NCBI RefSeq assembly: GCF_007004655.1 | Contig: NZ_ML660092.1 | Span: 166,536 to 230,535 of the forward strand | Origin: Exilibacterium tricleocarpae | GTDB lineage: Bacteria; Pseudomonadota; Gammaproteobacteria; Pseudomonadales; Cellvibrionaceae | Direction: 5' to 3' | DNA: 64,000 bases | Shown here: in pieces, positions 38,429-47,524 of the stretch | Numbering within the stretch: the first letter of the stretch is position 1 | Layout of the letters: each line of letters begins with the position of its first letter | Notes under the pieces: generated by a model | What the model was told of the DNA's origin: nothing | Databases searched by the model: none | What the model saw: the letters and a program-made list of their open reading frames with translations, nothing else | Position numbers and translations under genes: made by a program

Positions 38429-39637
38429 CTATCCAGCTACCGGTCGCACCGGTATTTGCCGCACCGGCTTGGTGCCGATCACCGCCTCGATGGTTTGGGT
38501 GACGCCGTTGCGCAGCACCTCGATATCCACGGAAGCGCCGGGGCGGGACTGGGTGATTTGCAACATACCCTGGCGGCCGTCACCCACCGGCATCTCATTG
38601 ATGTGGGTAATCACGTCGCCGGGCAGCAGGCCGGCCAGATGCGCCGGGCCATTGTTGAAGATGGCGGTAATGATAATGCCCTCGGTGTACGTCAGATTGA
38701 ACGACCGCGCTAACCGCGGTGTCAGTTGCCGTGTTTCGATGCCGAGCCAGCCGCGCACAACGTGGCCGAACTCGATAATGTCGTCCAACACTTTCATGGC
38801 AGTGCCGGCGGGGATGGCAAAGCCGATACCCACTGAGTTGGCCCCTCGCTGGCTGTGCACGGCGGTGTTGATACCGAGCAGGTTGCCGTAGGCGTCGATC
38901 AGGGCACCGCCGGAGTTGCCCGGGTTGATGGCGGCATCGGTTTGAATAAAATTGGACTCCAGGGTGTCCAGATTTAAATTGGCGCCGTCGCGCCCGGTGG
39001 CACTGATAATACCCTGGGTGACGGTCTGCCCGACGCCGAATGGATTGCCGATGGCGAGCACCACATCCCCCACTCGGGCGGCGGCGGGGTTGCCGAAGTT
39101 AATCGTGGTGAGGTCCGCTAAATCTATTTTCAGTACTGCCAGGTCACTGTCGGTATCGGTGCCCACCAGGCTGGCTTGGGCCTCGCGACCGTCGCGTAAC
39201 AGCACGGTAATATCCTCGGCACCGCTGATCACATGGTTGTTGGTAAGCAGGTAGCCGTTGGCGCTGACAATCACCCCGGACCCGAGCGCCGCCTGCATGC
39301 GGGTCTGTTGTGGAATATCGGACTGGTTGAAGAAAAGTCGAAACAGCGGGTCGTCAGACAGCGGATGGCGGCTGCGTTTCAGCTCTTTGTAGGTGAGGAT
39401 GCTGACGACTGCCGGGGAGGCCCGTTGTACCGCATCGGCGTAGGAAACCGGCCCCTCCCACTGGCTGCCCAGAGGCGACAGGCCATTGAGGGAGAACGAC
39501 TGCGCACCCGTGGTGGCGGTCGATGCCCCCCGCAACTGCGGAAACAGCAGCAGCGCCAGCAGGGCGAGTAAAGCCCCCGTGGCCGCCGGCCAGCCCGCAT
39601 AGTGTAGTAGTCGCGTCAAAGACAAAGTACGCTCCAA
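38429..39637 (-). CDS. degS: Membrane-anchored DegS/AlgW-type serine protease
   Basis: A 402-residue periplasmic trypsin-like protease with one N-terminal anchor helix (about 16-34) and one PDZ domain (about 285-380, GIIITAIFNNGPAHLAGLLP). The triad is visible as His in LLTNNHVIS, Asp in DTDSDLAVLKID and Ser in NPGNSGGALID. A single PDZ and an anchor place it with DegS/AlgW, which sense misfolded outer-membrane proteins and start cleavage of the anti-sigma factor RseA/MucA. It converges tightly with hisD. Confidence 0.95.
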   Translation of the reverse strand: MERTLSLTRLLHYAGWPAATGALLALLALLLFPQLRGASTATTGAQSFSLNGLSPLGSQWEGPVSYADAVQRASPAVVSILTYKELKRSRHPLSDDPLFRLFFNQSDIPQQTRMQAALGSGVIVSANGYLLTNNHVISGAEDITVLLRDGREAQASLVGTDTDSDLAVLKIDLADLTTINFGNPAAARVGDVVLAIGNPFGVGQTVTQGIISATGRDGANLNLDTLESNFIQTDAAINPGNSGGALIDAYGNLLGINTAVHSQRGANSVGIGFAIPAGTAMKVLDDIIEFGHVVRGWLGIETRQLTPRLARSFNLTYTEGIIITAIFNNGPAHLAGLLPGDVITHINEMPVGDGRQGMLQITQSRPGASVDIEVLRNGVTQTIEAVIGTKPVRQIPVRPVAG

Positions 39638-40123
39638 ATGGCAGTCCGATAGGACGCTGTCCTAAGAGACTCCGTTTCACCCCATAAAAGTTGTTGTGGT
39701 CGGCTTTTAATCGTTAAACCGCTTTGTGTCAGCGGGTATCGCCGCCGGTTGCCGCCTAACTTATGCCGATTGACGTAAACTTGCCGTATTTAGCTTTTAA
39801 CTAGCTTTCGCTGTTAACTAATCCAACAATTTCAATTGTTTTAACTACTTCAACGTTGTCTTACGTCAACTGTCTTTCAAATCAACTTGCTTTCACTTCA
39901 ACTTTCTTTCACTTCAACTTTCAGTTTTGTACCTAAGCCAGTTTCGTACCTAAGCCAGTTTTGTACCTAAGCCGCCAACTTTTGACCGGCAGCCGGGCGC
40001 TGGTCATGCGCCTGCCCGGATTGGCGGAGCCAAATCGATAGTTCAGGGATTATACGGTCAATTTTGTCGCGCGACTAACCCAATAGTGCAAAGTAATGCA
40101 AGCGATACCAGAACAGGTTCAGA
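39638..40123. other. 486-bp spacer between degS and zapG
   Basis: A non-coding stretch, AT-rich around 39780-39900, that must carry the degS promoter (minus). The only structured part is the repeat cluster at 39896-39973. No gene or confident promoter was recognised. Confidence 0.5.
39896..39973 (+). repeat. 16-bp and 17-bp tandem repeats upstream of degS
   Basis: A 16-base unit CTTCAACTTTCTTTCA at 39896-39911 is followed by a partial copy, with degenerate versions just before it. Three 17-base units AGTTTTGTACCTAAGCC follow at 39923-39939, 39940-39956 (one change) and 39957-39973. Two different repeat families lie side by side. Confidence 0.85.
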
Positions 40124-40597
40124 TCAGTCCCGGTTGACAGTGGCGGCGGCCAGCTCCTCGCGGTCCTCCTCCAGTCCGTAGTCTTCGCTGAGTGCGCCTT
40201 TGGAGCCCGGTTCCTTCGGCGCCCAGTCGCGCGGCGGCTCGAAGTTGTCTTTATCGATGACGGTGCTGTTGTCGCTGGGCAGCTTGCCCTTGCCCGCTTC
40301 GAGAATCTGGCGGCTGACATCCGGATTGGAGAGCTTCAGGGCGCTGCTGGCCAGGTATTCGTGGACCTCGCGATAACTCTGCGTGAGACTGTTGACCAAT
40401 TGCGAGGTCTGGGCGAAATGTTCGGTCACTTCCTGCTGATACCCACTCAGCCGTTGCTCGGCCTGTTGCAGGCGTTGTTCCAGATCGCGGTTCTGTTTCT
40501 CCCGCGGGTTCAGCGAACGCGACAAGAGTGCGCCGACCACGCAACCCACCGACAAACCAATCAGGCCGGCCAATACCAGAGAGCCCAAAGAAAACAC
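40124..40597 (-). CDS. zapG: ZapG/YhcB-family envelope protein (DUF1043)
   Basis: A 157-residue protein with one N-terminal membrane helix (about 4-25), a coiled coil (about 33-75, EKQNRDLEQRLQQAEQRL) and an acidic, disordered tail. YhcB/ZapG links envelope synthesis and cell division in E. coli. The neighbourhood degS-zapG-zapE-rplM is conserved in gammaproteobacteria. Transcribed away from the hydrolase gene. Confidence 0.9.
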   Translation of the reverse strand: MFSLGSLVLAGLIGLSVGCVVGALLSRSLNPREKQNRDLEQRLQQAEQRLSGYQQEVTEHFAQTSQLVNSLTQSYREVHEYLASSALKLSNPDVSRQILEAGKGKLPSDNSTVIDKDNFEPPRDWAPKEPGSKGALSEDYGLEEDREELAAATVNRD

Positions 40598-40741
40598 AGC
40601 CTACTCCTTGCGATAGCATGTGAATTTATATACATGGCTTAGTATAAACTTATTTGTGATAAGGCAATGAAAAATATTTGCGGCCGCCAGCGGCCCAATC
40701 CTGAAATAAGAGAGGATGTGGACGAGAATATGGAAGGTGAT

Positions 40742-41419
40742 ATGAACACGACGCTCGACGCTTTTGCCGTTACGCCCAAAGCGGTCGATATCAGCGGCCC
40801 CTGCGGCCTGATCGAGGCCCGCTACACCGGCGCCAAAGCCGGCGCACCGCTGAGCAAGGCGGCGCTGATGGCGGTGGTTTGTCATCCCCACCCGCTGCAT
40901 GGCGGCACCATGACCAACAAGGTAGTCACTACCCTGAGTCGCGCTTACCGCGATCTGGGGGTGCCCGTTGCGACCTTTAACTTCAGGGGCGTGGGCCGCA
41001 GTGCCGGTACTTTTGACGAGGCTGTAGGTGAAGTCGACGATCTGCTGGCAGTAGCGACCTGGATGCGCGAGCGGTTTGCGCAGCGGCGGCTGCTGTTGGC
41101 CGGGTTTTCCTTCGGTTCCTCGATCGCCGCCCAGGCCTGTTACCGGGTAGCTGCCCCGGCCCACCTGACGCTGGTGGCACCGGCCATCGATCGCTACCCC
41201 TATGACCGCGAGGGCCGCTTTCCGGTGCCGGTCTGTGTCATTCAGGGCGGTCGCGACGAACTGGTGGACGCCGCCGGGGTCCATGCCTGGTCAGCGGGGT
41301 TGGCCGGTACGGTGGACTTGCTGCGCTTTGATGAGGCCAGCCATTTTTTCCATGGGGCGCTGGTGACGATGAAAGCGGAACTGGCGCGGGTGCTGCTCGA
41401 GCGCCTCGGCGGCAGCTGA
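40742..41419 (+). CDS. Alpha/beta hydrolase (COG2945-like)
   Basis: A 225-residue serine hydrolase. HPHPLHGGTMTNKVV (about 50-64) is the family oxyanion region, the nucleophile elbow is AGFSFGSS (about 120), the acid lies near GGRDELVD and the catalytic His in DEASHFFHG. Substrate unknown; relatives are small esterase-like proteins. The ATG at 40742 has GAAGG at a good distance. In-frame ATGs upstream (40730, 40667) have weaker support. zapE begins 73 bp later. Confidence 0.88.
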   Translation: MNTTLDAFAVTPKAVDISGPCGLIEARYTGAKAGAPLSKAALMAVVCHPHPLHGGTMTNKVVTTLSRAYRDLGVPVATFNFRGVGRSAGTFDEAVGEVDDLLAVATWMRERFAQRRLLLAGFSFGSSIAAQACYRVAAPAHLTLVAPAIDRYPYDREGRFPVPVCVIQGGRDELVDAAGVHAWSAGLAGTVDLLRFDEASHFFHGALVTMKAELARVLLERLGGS

Positions 41420-41492
41420 GCGGCGCTTGCGGATTGACCCCGGCGTCGCTACAGTGTGCGGCGTTTTTTGCCTGGCGGCCGGAGCCGATGCT

Positions 41493-42608
41493 ATGAATGC
41501 CACACCGCTGCAACGCTATCAGCGCGATCTCGAGCGCGAGGGGTTTTGCCACGATGCCGCCCAGGCCAGCGCTGTGCAGCACCTGCAACAGCTTTACGAT
41601 GAGCTGGTGATCGAGCACCGGCGCCGGGCGTCGCGGCCGCGCTGGCTCGACCGCCTGCGCCGGTTGGTCGGCGGGCGCACCGAGCCGGTGCGGGGCCTGT
41701 ATTTCTGGGGCGGTGTCGGGCGTGGCAAGACCTATCTGATGGACAATTTCTACGACAGCCTGCCCTTCCCGCAGAAAATGCGCGTGCATTTTCACCGCTT
41801 TATGCGCCGCGTCCACCGCGAATTGTGCGGCCTTGAGGGGGAAAAGAACCCGCTGCAGCAGGTTGCCGAGCGCCTGGCCGGGGAGGCCTGGGTGCTTTGC
41901 TTCGACGAGTTTTTTGTCGCCGATATCACCGATGCCATGATCCTCGCCAATATGCTCGAAGCGCTGTTTCAGCGCGGTGTCTGCCTGGTGGCGACGTCCA
42001 ATATCGAGCCGGACGGGCTCTATCGGGACGGGCTGCAGCGCGTGCGCTTTGTGCCCGCCATCGAACTGCTCAAGCGCCACACCCGGGTAGTCAATATCGA
42101 CGGCGGCATCGACTACCGCCTGCGGGCGCTGGAGCAGGCCGAGCTGTATCACTCGCCGCTCGACGCCGCCGCCGATGCCAGTCTGCTGGCGAGTTTCGAG
42201 AGCCTGGTGCCGGACCGGCAGGAGATTCGCGCCAATGTGGCGCTGGAGGTGGAAAACCGCGAACTCTGCGCTCGTTTTGAGGCGGAGGATGTGGTCTGGT
42301 TCGATTTCAAGGTGTTGTGTGACGGGCCTCGATCGCAAAACGACTATATCGCCCTGGCCCGGGAGTATCACGCGGTACTGGTGGCCAATGTGCCGCAGAT
42401 GGACCGCAAAGCCGAGGATCAGGCGCGGCGGTTCGTCAATATGGTGGATGAGTTCTATGACCGTAACGTCAAACTGGTCCTTTCCGCCGCCGTGCCGCTG
42501 GAGCAGCTCTATGTGGGCAAAAAGCTGACTTTCGAATTTGCCAGGACCACTAGCCGCTTGCTGGAGATGCAGAGTCGGGAATATCTGGGGCGCGAGCATA
42601 GGGCGTAA
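41493..42608 (+). CDS. zapE: Cell division ATPase ZapE (AFG1-like)
   Basis: A 371-residue AFG1-family ATPase with Walker A GGVGRGKT (about 74-81), Walker B VLCFDEFFVADITDA and an arginine-finger-type region LVATSNIEPDGLY. ZapE acts at the Z ring late in division and under oxygen stress in E. coli. The ATG at 41493 (MNATPLQRYQ) with GGAG upstream fits the family; the frame is open further up without similarity. Confidence 0.94.
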   Translation: MNATPLQRYQRDLEREGFCHDAAQASAVQHLQQLYDELVIEHRRRASRPRWLDRLRRLVGGRTEPVRGLYFWGGVGRGKTYLMDNFYDSLPFPQKMRVHFHRFMRRVHRELCGLEGEKNPLQQVAERLAGEAWVLCFDEFFVADITDAMILANMLEALFQRGVCLVATSNIEPDGLYRDGLQRVRFVPAIELLKRHTRVVNIDGGIDYRLRALEQAELYHSPLDAAADASLLASFESLVPDRQEIRANVALEVENRELCARFEAEDVVWFDFKVLCDGPRSQNDYIALAREYHAVLVANVPQMDRKAEDQARRFVNMVDEFYDRNVKLVLSAAVPLEQLYVGKKLTFEFARTTSRLLEMQSREYLGREHRA

Positions 42609-42612
42609 GGAA

Positions 42613-42687
42613 GAGTCCTCAACGGGGTTGGGTAGCGGAGTCCTCAACGGGGTTGGGTAGCGGAGTCCTCAGCGGGGTTGGGCAGCA
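42613..42687 (+). repeat. 25-bp tandem repeat, three units, after zapE
   Basis: Three adjacent 25-base units at 42613-42637, 42638-42662 and 42663-42687. Units 1 and 2 are identical (start GAGTCCTCAACGGGG, end TTGGGTAGCG) and unit 3 has three changes. They begin 5 bases after the zapE stop and end 36 bases before the rplM promoter. Confidence 0.92.
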
Positions 42688-42723
42688 GACCCGCAACAGC
42701 GGCCGGATTAAGGCGCAGCAAGC

Positions 42724-42752
42724 TTGATATTCCACTCCAAGACCGGTAGAAT
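42724..42752 (+). promoter_or_regulatory. Sigma-70 promoter of rplM-rpsI
   Basis: TTGATA (42724-42729), exactly 17 bp, TAGAAT (42747-42752): five of six matches to each consensus hexamer. The leader that follows, about 70 bases, contains a 9-base direct repeat GTACCTCCA (42774-42782 and 42791-42799). Best promoter match seen in the window. Confidence 0.7.
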
Positions 42753-42828
42753 CCGCGCCTCTTTTTTGTGGGATGTACCTCCAGTTGGAACGTACCTCCA
42801 TAAAGCGTAAAGCACAGGCAAATACAAC

Positions 42829-43257
42829 ATGAAGACTATGAGTGCCAAACCCGCATCAGTCCAGCGCGACTGGTACGTTATCGATGCCGCCGGCAAGACG
42901 CTGGGCCGGATGGCCACAGAAATCGCCGTGCGCCTGCGCGGCAAGCACAAGCCCGAGTACACGCCCCACGTAGATACCGGTGATTACATTGTGGTTATCA
43001 ACGCCGAAAAGGTGCGGGTAACCGGCAACAAGGCAAGCGACAAAATCTATCACCGCCACACAGGCTATCCCGGTGGGTTGAAATCCATAAGCTTTGAGAA
43101 ATTGATCGAGAAAGCACCCGAACGCACCATCCAAAGTGCGGTGAAAGGTATGTTGCCGAAAGGGCCGCTGGGTCGCGCGATGTTCAAAAAGCTGAAAGTG
43201 TACGCTGGCGGCGAGCACCCGCACACTGCCCAGCAACCGCAAGAACTGAATCTGTAA
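42829..43257 (+). CDS. rplM: 50S ribosomal protein L13
   Basis: A 142-residue L13, an early-assembly protein of the large subunit. It begins [20 protein letters not shown] and carries the signatures [22 protein letters not shown] and [20 protein letters not shown]. Co-transcribed with rpsI 13 bp downstream. The 25-bp repeats and the strong promoter lie upstream. Confidence 0.98.
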   Translation: MKTMSAKPASVQRDWYVIDAAGKTLGRMATEIAVRLRGKHKPEYTPHVDTGDYIVVINAEKVRVTGNKASDKIYHRHTGYPGGLKSISFEKLIEKAPERTIQSAVKGMLPKGPLGRAMFKKLKVYAGGEHPHTAQQPQELNL

Positions 43258-43270
43258 TCGGGAGCTGAAA

Positions 43271-43663
43271 ATGGCAGTTACTCAATACTACGGTACCGGT
43301 CGCCGCAAGACCTTTACCGCCCGCGTCTTTGTCGCCCAGGGTAGCGGCGACATCATTGTCAACGACCGCCCGCTGGACGAGTACTTCGGCCGCGAAGTGG
43401 CGCGCATGATTGTGCGCCAGCCGCTTGAAGTCGTTGATATGACTGATAAATTCGATATCAAAGTGACCGTCAAGGGCGGCGGCAGTTTCGGCCAGGCCGG
43501 GGCTATCCGCCACGGTTTGACCCGTGCGCTGATTCAGTATGACGAATCCTTGCGCCAGTCCCTGCGCGGCGCCGGCTATGTGACCCGCGATGCCCGTGAG
43601 GTGGAGCGCAAGAAGGTCGGTTTGCGCAAAGCCCGCAAAAAGCCGCAGTTCTCCAAGCGTTAA
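43271..43663 (+). CDS. rpsI: 30S ribosomal protein S9
   Basis: A 130-residue S9 with the basic C-terminal tail ending KPQFSKR that reaches the decoding site. The family signature [19 protein letters not shown] is intact. GGAG ribosome site just before ATG. Second gene of rplM-rpsI, followed by a good terminator. Confidence 0.98.
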   Translation: MAVTQYYGTGRRKTFTARVFVAQGSGDIIVNDRPLDEYFGREVARMIVRQPLEVVDMTDKFDIKVTVKGGGSFGQAGAIRHGLTRALIQYDESLRQSLRGAGYVTRDAREVERKKVGLRKARKKPQFSKR

Positions 43664-43740
43664 CTTGCTGTCGGGTGGGCACGGCGCAGTTGTGCTTGCC
43701 GCCGCCGGCACGGCCGGTGGTTCACCAGTGTTTGTACAAA

Positions 43741-43775
43741 AAACGCCCAGGCTGGACTCAGCCCGGGCGTTTTTG
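43741..43775 (+). terminator. Intrinsic terminator of rplM-rpsI
   Basis: AAACGCCC-A-GGCT pairs with AGCC-C-GGGCGTTT around a short loop, followed by a T-run (GGGCGTTTTT). A flanking A-run makes it potentially two-way. It lies 78 bp past rpsI. The remaining 265 bp to petA is AT-rich and presumably holds the pet promoter, not confidently located. Confidence 0.85.
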
Positions 43776-44040
43776 TGTGTTGGGGCAATCCGTGAATTGC
43801 GCCCGGTTAGGATGGGCGTCCTTGTAAGCCGGGGGCAATTTCTTTAACATGTGCGCGTTTTTTGCTTACGAAAAATAACATTAATCCTTTTTTAATTCAG
43901 GTAGTTACTGTTGGTTGGCGCGATATTCCCGACTTTTTTCGGCCAAATGTGCGGACTAATTTGGGTTTATCGGGTTTTTGGCCGATAGTAGTTAAGTAGT
44001 CTTTGTTGACAGTTAAAGCTGCAGATGGGAGAAAAACGTC

Positions 44041-44634
44041 ATGAGCAATGGCGGAGCGAACGAAGGCCGGCGCCGGTTTCTGACAGCTGCCACCTCGGTG
44101 GTGGGTGCGGCCGGCGTGGTGGGTGTGGCCGTTCCCTTTGTGGGGTCCTGGAACCCCAGCGCCAAGGCGAGAGCTGCCGGTGCACCGGTTAAGGTAAACA
44201 TCGGCAACATAGAGCCGGGCGGGATGGTGACCGAGGAGTGGCGCGGCAAGCCGGTTTATATCGTGCGTCGCACCCAGGCGGCACTCGACACCATCCCCAA
44301 GCTGGACGACGTGGTCGTCGACCCCCGATCTGAGGAGCCACAGCAGCCGGACTATGCGAAAAATCCCCATCGTTCGATCAAGGAAGAATTCCTGATTTTA
44401 GTCGGGCTGTGCACGCATCTGGGGTGCGCACCCATCTATCGCCCCGATGTAGGCGCCGAGGACCTGGGCGGCGATGAGTGGTTGGGAGGCTTTTTCTGCC
44501 CCTGCCACGGTTCCAAATTCGATCTGGCGGGGCGCGTGTATCAGAGCGTGCCCGCACCCACCAACCTCGTGGTGCCGCCACACTCCTATGAGAGTGCCAG
44601 TGTGGTGGTCATCGGCATAGATCAGGAGGCGTAG
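44041..44634 (+). CDS. petA: Ubiquinol-cytochrome c reductase iron-sulfur subunit (Rieske)
   Basis: A 197-residue Rieske protein. The twin-arginine motif RRRFLTAATS (about 10-19) and hydrophobic anchor direct it, folded, to the inner membrane. The 2Fe-2S ligands are Cys124 and His126 (CTHLGC) and Cys153, His156 (CPCHGS), with the disulfide pair Cys129/Cys155. It passes electrons from ubiquinol to cytochrome c1. First gene of the bc1 operon; petBC starts 2 bp later. Confidence 0.97.
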   Translation: MSNGGANEGRRRFLTAATSVVGAAGVVGVAVPFVGSWNPSAKARAAGAPVKVNIGNIEPGGMVTEEWRGKPVYIVRRTQAALDTIPKLDDVVVDPRSEEPQQPDYAKNPHRSIKEEFLILVGLCTHLGCAPIYRPDVGAEDLGGDEWLGGFFCPCHGSKFDLAGRVYQSVPAPTNLVVPPHSYESASVVVIGIDQEA

Positions 44635-44636
44635 TT

Positions 44637-46691
44637 GTGACGAGATGGTTGACTGATCTGTGGCAATGGGTGGACGCCCGCCTGCCGGTGCAGCGGGCCT
44701 GGGATACCCATATGGGCAAGTACTACGCGCCCAAAAACTTCAACTTCTGGTATTTTTTCGGCGTGCTGTCGCTACTGGTGCTGGTCAATCAGCTGCTGAC
44801 CGGCATCTGGCTGGCAATGAGCTATGTGCCCAGTGCCGAAGAGGCATTTGCCTCTGTCGAGTACATCATGCGGGATGTGGAATACGGTTGGCTGCTGCGC
44901 TATATGCATTCCACCGGGGCCTCGGCCTTCTTCGTGGTGGTCTATCTCCATATGTTCCGGGGATTGCTGTACGGCTCCTACAAGGCTCCGCGGGAGCTGG
45001 TGTGGATTTTCGGTATGACCATCTACCTGGTGCTGATGGCGGAGGCCTTCCTGGGGTATGTGCTGCCCTGGGGCCAGATGTCCTATTGGGGCGCCCAGGT
45101 GATCGTGTCACTGTTCGGTGCTATCCCGGTGGTGGGCGAGGACCTGGTGCAGTGGATTCGCGGCGATTACCTGATTTCCGGCATCACCCTCAACCGCTTT
45201 TTCTCTCTCCATGTGGTGGCGCTGCCGATCGTGTTACTGGCGCTGGTGGTGCTGCACCTGCTGGCGTTGCACGAAGTCGGTTCCAACAACCCCGACGGTG
45301 TCGAGATCAAAAAGAACAAGGACGAAAATGGCATTCCCAAAGATGGAGTGCCGTTTCACCCGTTCTATACCGTGCACGATCTTGTGGGAATAACGGTATT
45401 TTTGTTCGTTTTCTGCATTATTCTGTTTTTCATGCCGGAAATGGGCGGTTTCTTCCTCGAATATGCCAACTTCGAAGAAGCGAATAACCTCAAGACCCCG
45501 GAGCATATCGCACCGGTCTGGTACTTCACGCCGTTTTACGCCATCCTGCGGGCGGTAACCTTCGATATCGGGCCGCTCAACTCCAAGTTCCTGGGTTTTA
45601 TGGCGATGGCGGCAGCCATTGCCATTCTGTTTGTACTGCCCTGGTTGGATAAGAGTCCGGTCAGGTCAATGCGCTACAAAGGCAATTTTAGCCGTATCGC
45701 ACTGTTGGTGTTCGCCGCTGCCTTCGTTATTCTCGGGTACCTGGGGGTGAAGGCGCCGACACCGGGTCGCACCGTGCTGGCGCAGGTCTGCACCTTGCTC
45801 TATTTTGCCTATTTTATCGGCATGCCGTTCTGGACGCGCTGGGAGAAAACCCAACCGGTGCCGGATCGGGTACAGATGAAGGGGCTCGGTGCCGGTCCGG
45901 TGTTGGGTGCCCTGGCGCTGTTTGCGGTGATGGTGGTGGTGCCGATCAAGGCTGTGGGGGCGGAGTCGGCAAAGGCTTGCGGCTCTATCGACTGCGACGA
46001 GATGGTGCCGGATTTGAGGGATAAGGAGTCCCTGCAGCGCGGCGCCAAATACTTTATTAACTATTGTATGGGCTGCCACGCGGCGGAGTATTCCCGCTAC
46101 GAGCGGGTCGCCGACGACCTCGAGATTCCCCACGAACTGATGATGGACAACCTGGTCTTTACCGATCAGCGGATCGGCTCGCTGATGACCATTTCGATGG
46201 ATGAACAAGAGGCCAAGGGCTGGTTTGGCGCCGCGCCGCCGGACCTGACACTGGTGGCGCGCTCGCGCTCCCCGGAATGGCTCTATACTTATCTGCGCAA
46301 TTTTTATCGCGATGACACGCGACCGCTGGGGGTCAACAACAAAGTGTTCGACAATGTCGGCATGCCCCACGTGATGCTGGAGCTGCAGGGCCTGCCCGAG
46401 TGCGCACCGGGGCCGTTGATGGCCGCCGGCGGCAGAGTTGAGCGCGATGAGCTGGGCGATCCGCTGATGGATGAGGAGTGCGGCAAGCTGGTGGTAGGGG
46501 ACGTTAAGGGCAGTATGGAGGCGGACGAATTCGATCAGGCCATCTACGATTTGGTAAACTTCCTCGAGTATCTGGCGGAACCCATAGCCTTGGAGCGACA
46601 GCGAATCGGTATTTACGTGCTGCTGTTTTTGTCCGTGCTGTTCGTGTTTACGTACTTGTTGAATCGCGAGTATTGGCGAGAGATACACTAG
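44637..46691 (+). CDS. Fused cytochrome b / cytochrome c1 of the bc1 complex
   Basis: One uninterrupted 684-codon frame encodes both haem subunits. Residues 1 to about 413 are cytochrome b, with membrane helices and four haem-binding His (in YMHSTGASAFF, YLHMFRG, SLHVVALP, VLHLLALHEV). PEWY is replaced by PVWYFTPFYAILR. Residue 414 is Met of MKGLGAG, which opens a signal-like helix ending about KAVGA|ESA. Cytochrome c1 follows: haem motif CMGCH 477-481, ligand Met576 (VGMPHV) and C-terminal anchor (about 655-675). Pseudomonas has separate petB and petC; the arrangement here resembles fbcH of Bradyrhizobium, whose product is cut by signal peptidase. GTG start. Confidence 0.95.
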   Translation: MTRWLTDLWQWVDARLPVQRAWDTHMGKYYAPKNFNFWYFFGVLSLLVLVNQLLTGIWLAMSYVPSAEEAFASVEYIMRDVEYGWLLRYMHSTGASAFFVVVYLHMFRGLLYGSYKAPRELVWIFGMTIYLVLMAEAFLGYVLPWGQMSYWGAQVIVSLFGAIPVVGEDLVQWIRGDYLISGITLNRFFSLHVVALPIVLLALVVLHLLALHEVGSNNPDGVEIKKNKDENGIPKDGVPFHPFYTVHDLVGITVFLFVFCIILFFMPEMGGFFLEYANFEEANNLKTPEHIAPVWYFTPFYAILRAVTFDIGPLNSKFLGFMAMAAAIAILFVLPWLDKSPVRSMRYKGNFSRIALLVFAAAFVILGYLGVKAPTPGRTVLAQVCTLLYFAYFIGMPFWTRWEKTQPVPDRVQMKGLGAGPVLGALALFAVMVVVPIKAVGAESAKACGSIDCDEMVPDLRDKESLQRGAKYFINYCMGCHAAEYSRYERVADDLEIPHELMMDNLVFTDQRIGSLMTISMDEQEAKGWFGAAPPDLTLVARSRSPEWLYTYLRNFYRDDTRPLGVNNKVFDNVGMPHVMLELQGLPECAPGPLMAAGGRVERDELGDPLMDEECGKLVVGDVKGSMEADEFDQAIYDLVNFLEYLAEPIALERQRIGIYVLLFLSVLFVFTYLLNREYWREIH

Positions 46692-46737
46692 GGCCTCTCT
46701 CAATGAGGGTAGACAGACCCTAGGCCCGAACCAATGC

Positions 46738-46777
46738 CGGGCGGTCCGTTTGTGACGTGGCCGCCCGTTTCTATTTA
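46738..46777 (+). terminator. Terminator-like hairpin between petBC and sspA
   Basis: CGGGCGG (46738-46744) pairs with CCGCCCG (46761-46767), followed by TTTCTATTT. A second nested hairpin lies just upstream at 46691-46727 (GGGCCT / AGGCCC enclosing AGGGT / ACCCT). Together they could end the pet transcript before sspA. Confidence 0.6.
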
Positions 46778-46806
46778 CTGACTGCTATACAATCGAGGTG
46801 AATCCA

Positions 46807-47439
46807 ATGGGTGTTGTGGCCAAGCGCTCATCCATGACTTATTTTTCCGACGGACGTGATCACTACAGCCACCGCGTGCGCATCGTGCTGGCGGAAAAAG
46901 GGGTGTCTGTCGATATCATAGATGTAGACGCTAAAAACAAACCCGACGAATTGGCGGATTTAAATCCCTACAATTCACTGCCTACGCTCGTGGATCGCGA
47001 CCTGTCTTTGTATGAGTCCAAGGTCATGATGGAATACCTGGATGAGCGCTTCCCGCACCCGCCCCTGTTGCCGGTCTATCCGGTGGCCCGGGCCCAGAGC
47101 CGGCTGTGGATGTACCGTATCGAGCGGGACTGGTCGCCGCTGGTGGATATACTGTTTCACAGCAAGAACAAGGAGGCGATCGCCAAGGCGCGCAAAGAAC
47201 TCAAAGACAGCCTGCTCGCGGTGGCACCGATCTTCTCTGAAATGCCGTTTTTCATGAGTGAAGAGTTCACCATTGTCGACTGCTGCATGGCGCCGATTCT
47301 CTGGCGTCTCGACGTCATGGAAATCAAACTGCAGAAAACCAAGCAGACCCAGCCGCTGATGGATTATATGGAGCGGTTATTTGAGCGTGATGCTTTCCGG
47401 GAAAGCCTCACGGAGTATGAAAAAGAGATGCGTGCCTGA
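46807..47439 (+). CDS. sspA: Stringent starvation protein A
   Basis: A 210-residue glutathione-S-transferase-fold protein that binds RNA polymerase in starvation and stationary phase. It has [20 protein letters not shown] near the start, [35 protein letters not shown] (read as two halves around residue 60-90) and the SspA-type [10 protein letters not shown]. The ATG at 46807 has GAGG upstream; a GTG at 46798 is an alternative. Paired with sspB 85 bp downstream. Confidence 0.95.
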   Translation: MGVVAKRSSMTYFSDGRDHYSHRVRIVLAEKGVSVDIIDVDAKNKPDELADLNPYNSLPTLVDRDLSLYESKVMMEYLDERFPHPPLLPVYPVARAQSRLWMYRIERDWSPLVDILFHSKNKEAIAKARKELKDSLLAVAPIFSEMPFFMSEEFTIVDCCMAPILWRLDVMEIKLQKTKQTQPLMDYMERLFERDAFRESLTEYEKEMRA

Positions 47440-47524
47440 GTTTGCGCGCCCGGTCCGCTGACGGATACCGGGAAGCTGCGAGGGCCCGGCTTGCCGCGAC
47501 CGATTTGACGAGATTGTTCCGCCA

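Noticed and set aside
40601..42647. Long minus-strand frames opposite the hydrolase and zapE genes
   Set aside because: They mirror strongly conserved plus-strand genes in GC-rich DNA and show no family resemblance.
42613..42687. 25-bp units considered as a CRISPR fragment
   Set aside because: Units are directly adjacent with no spacers and there are no cas genes.
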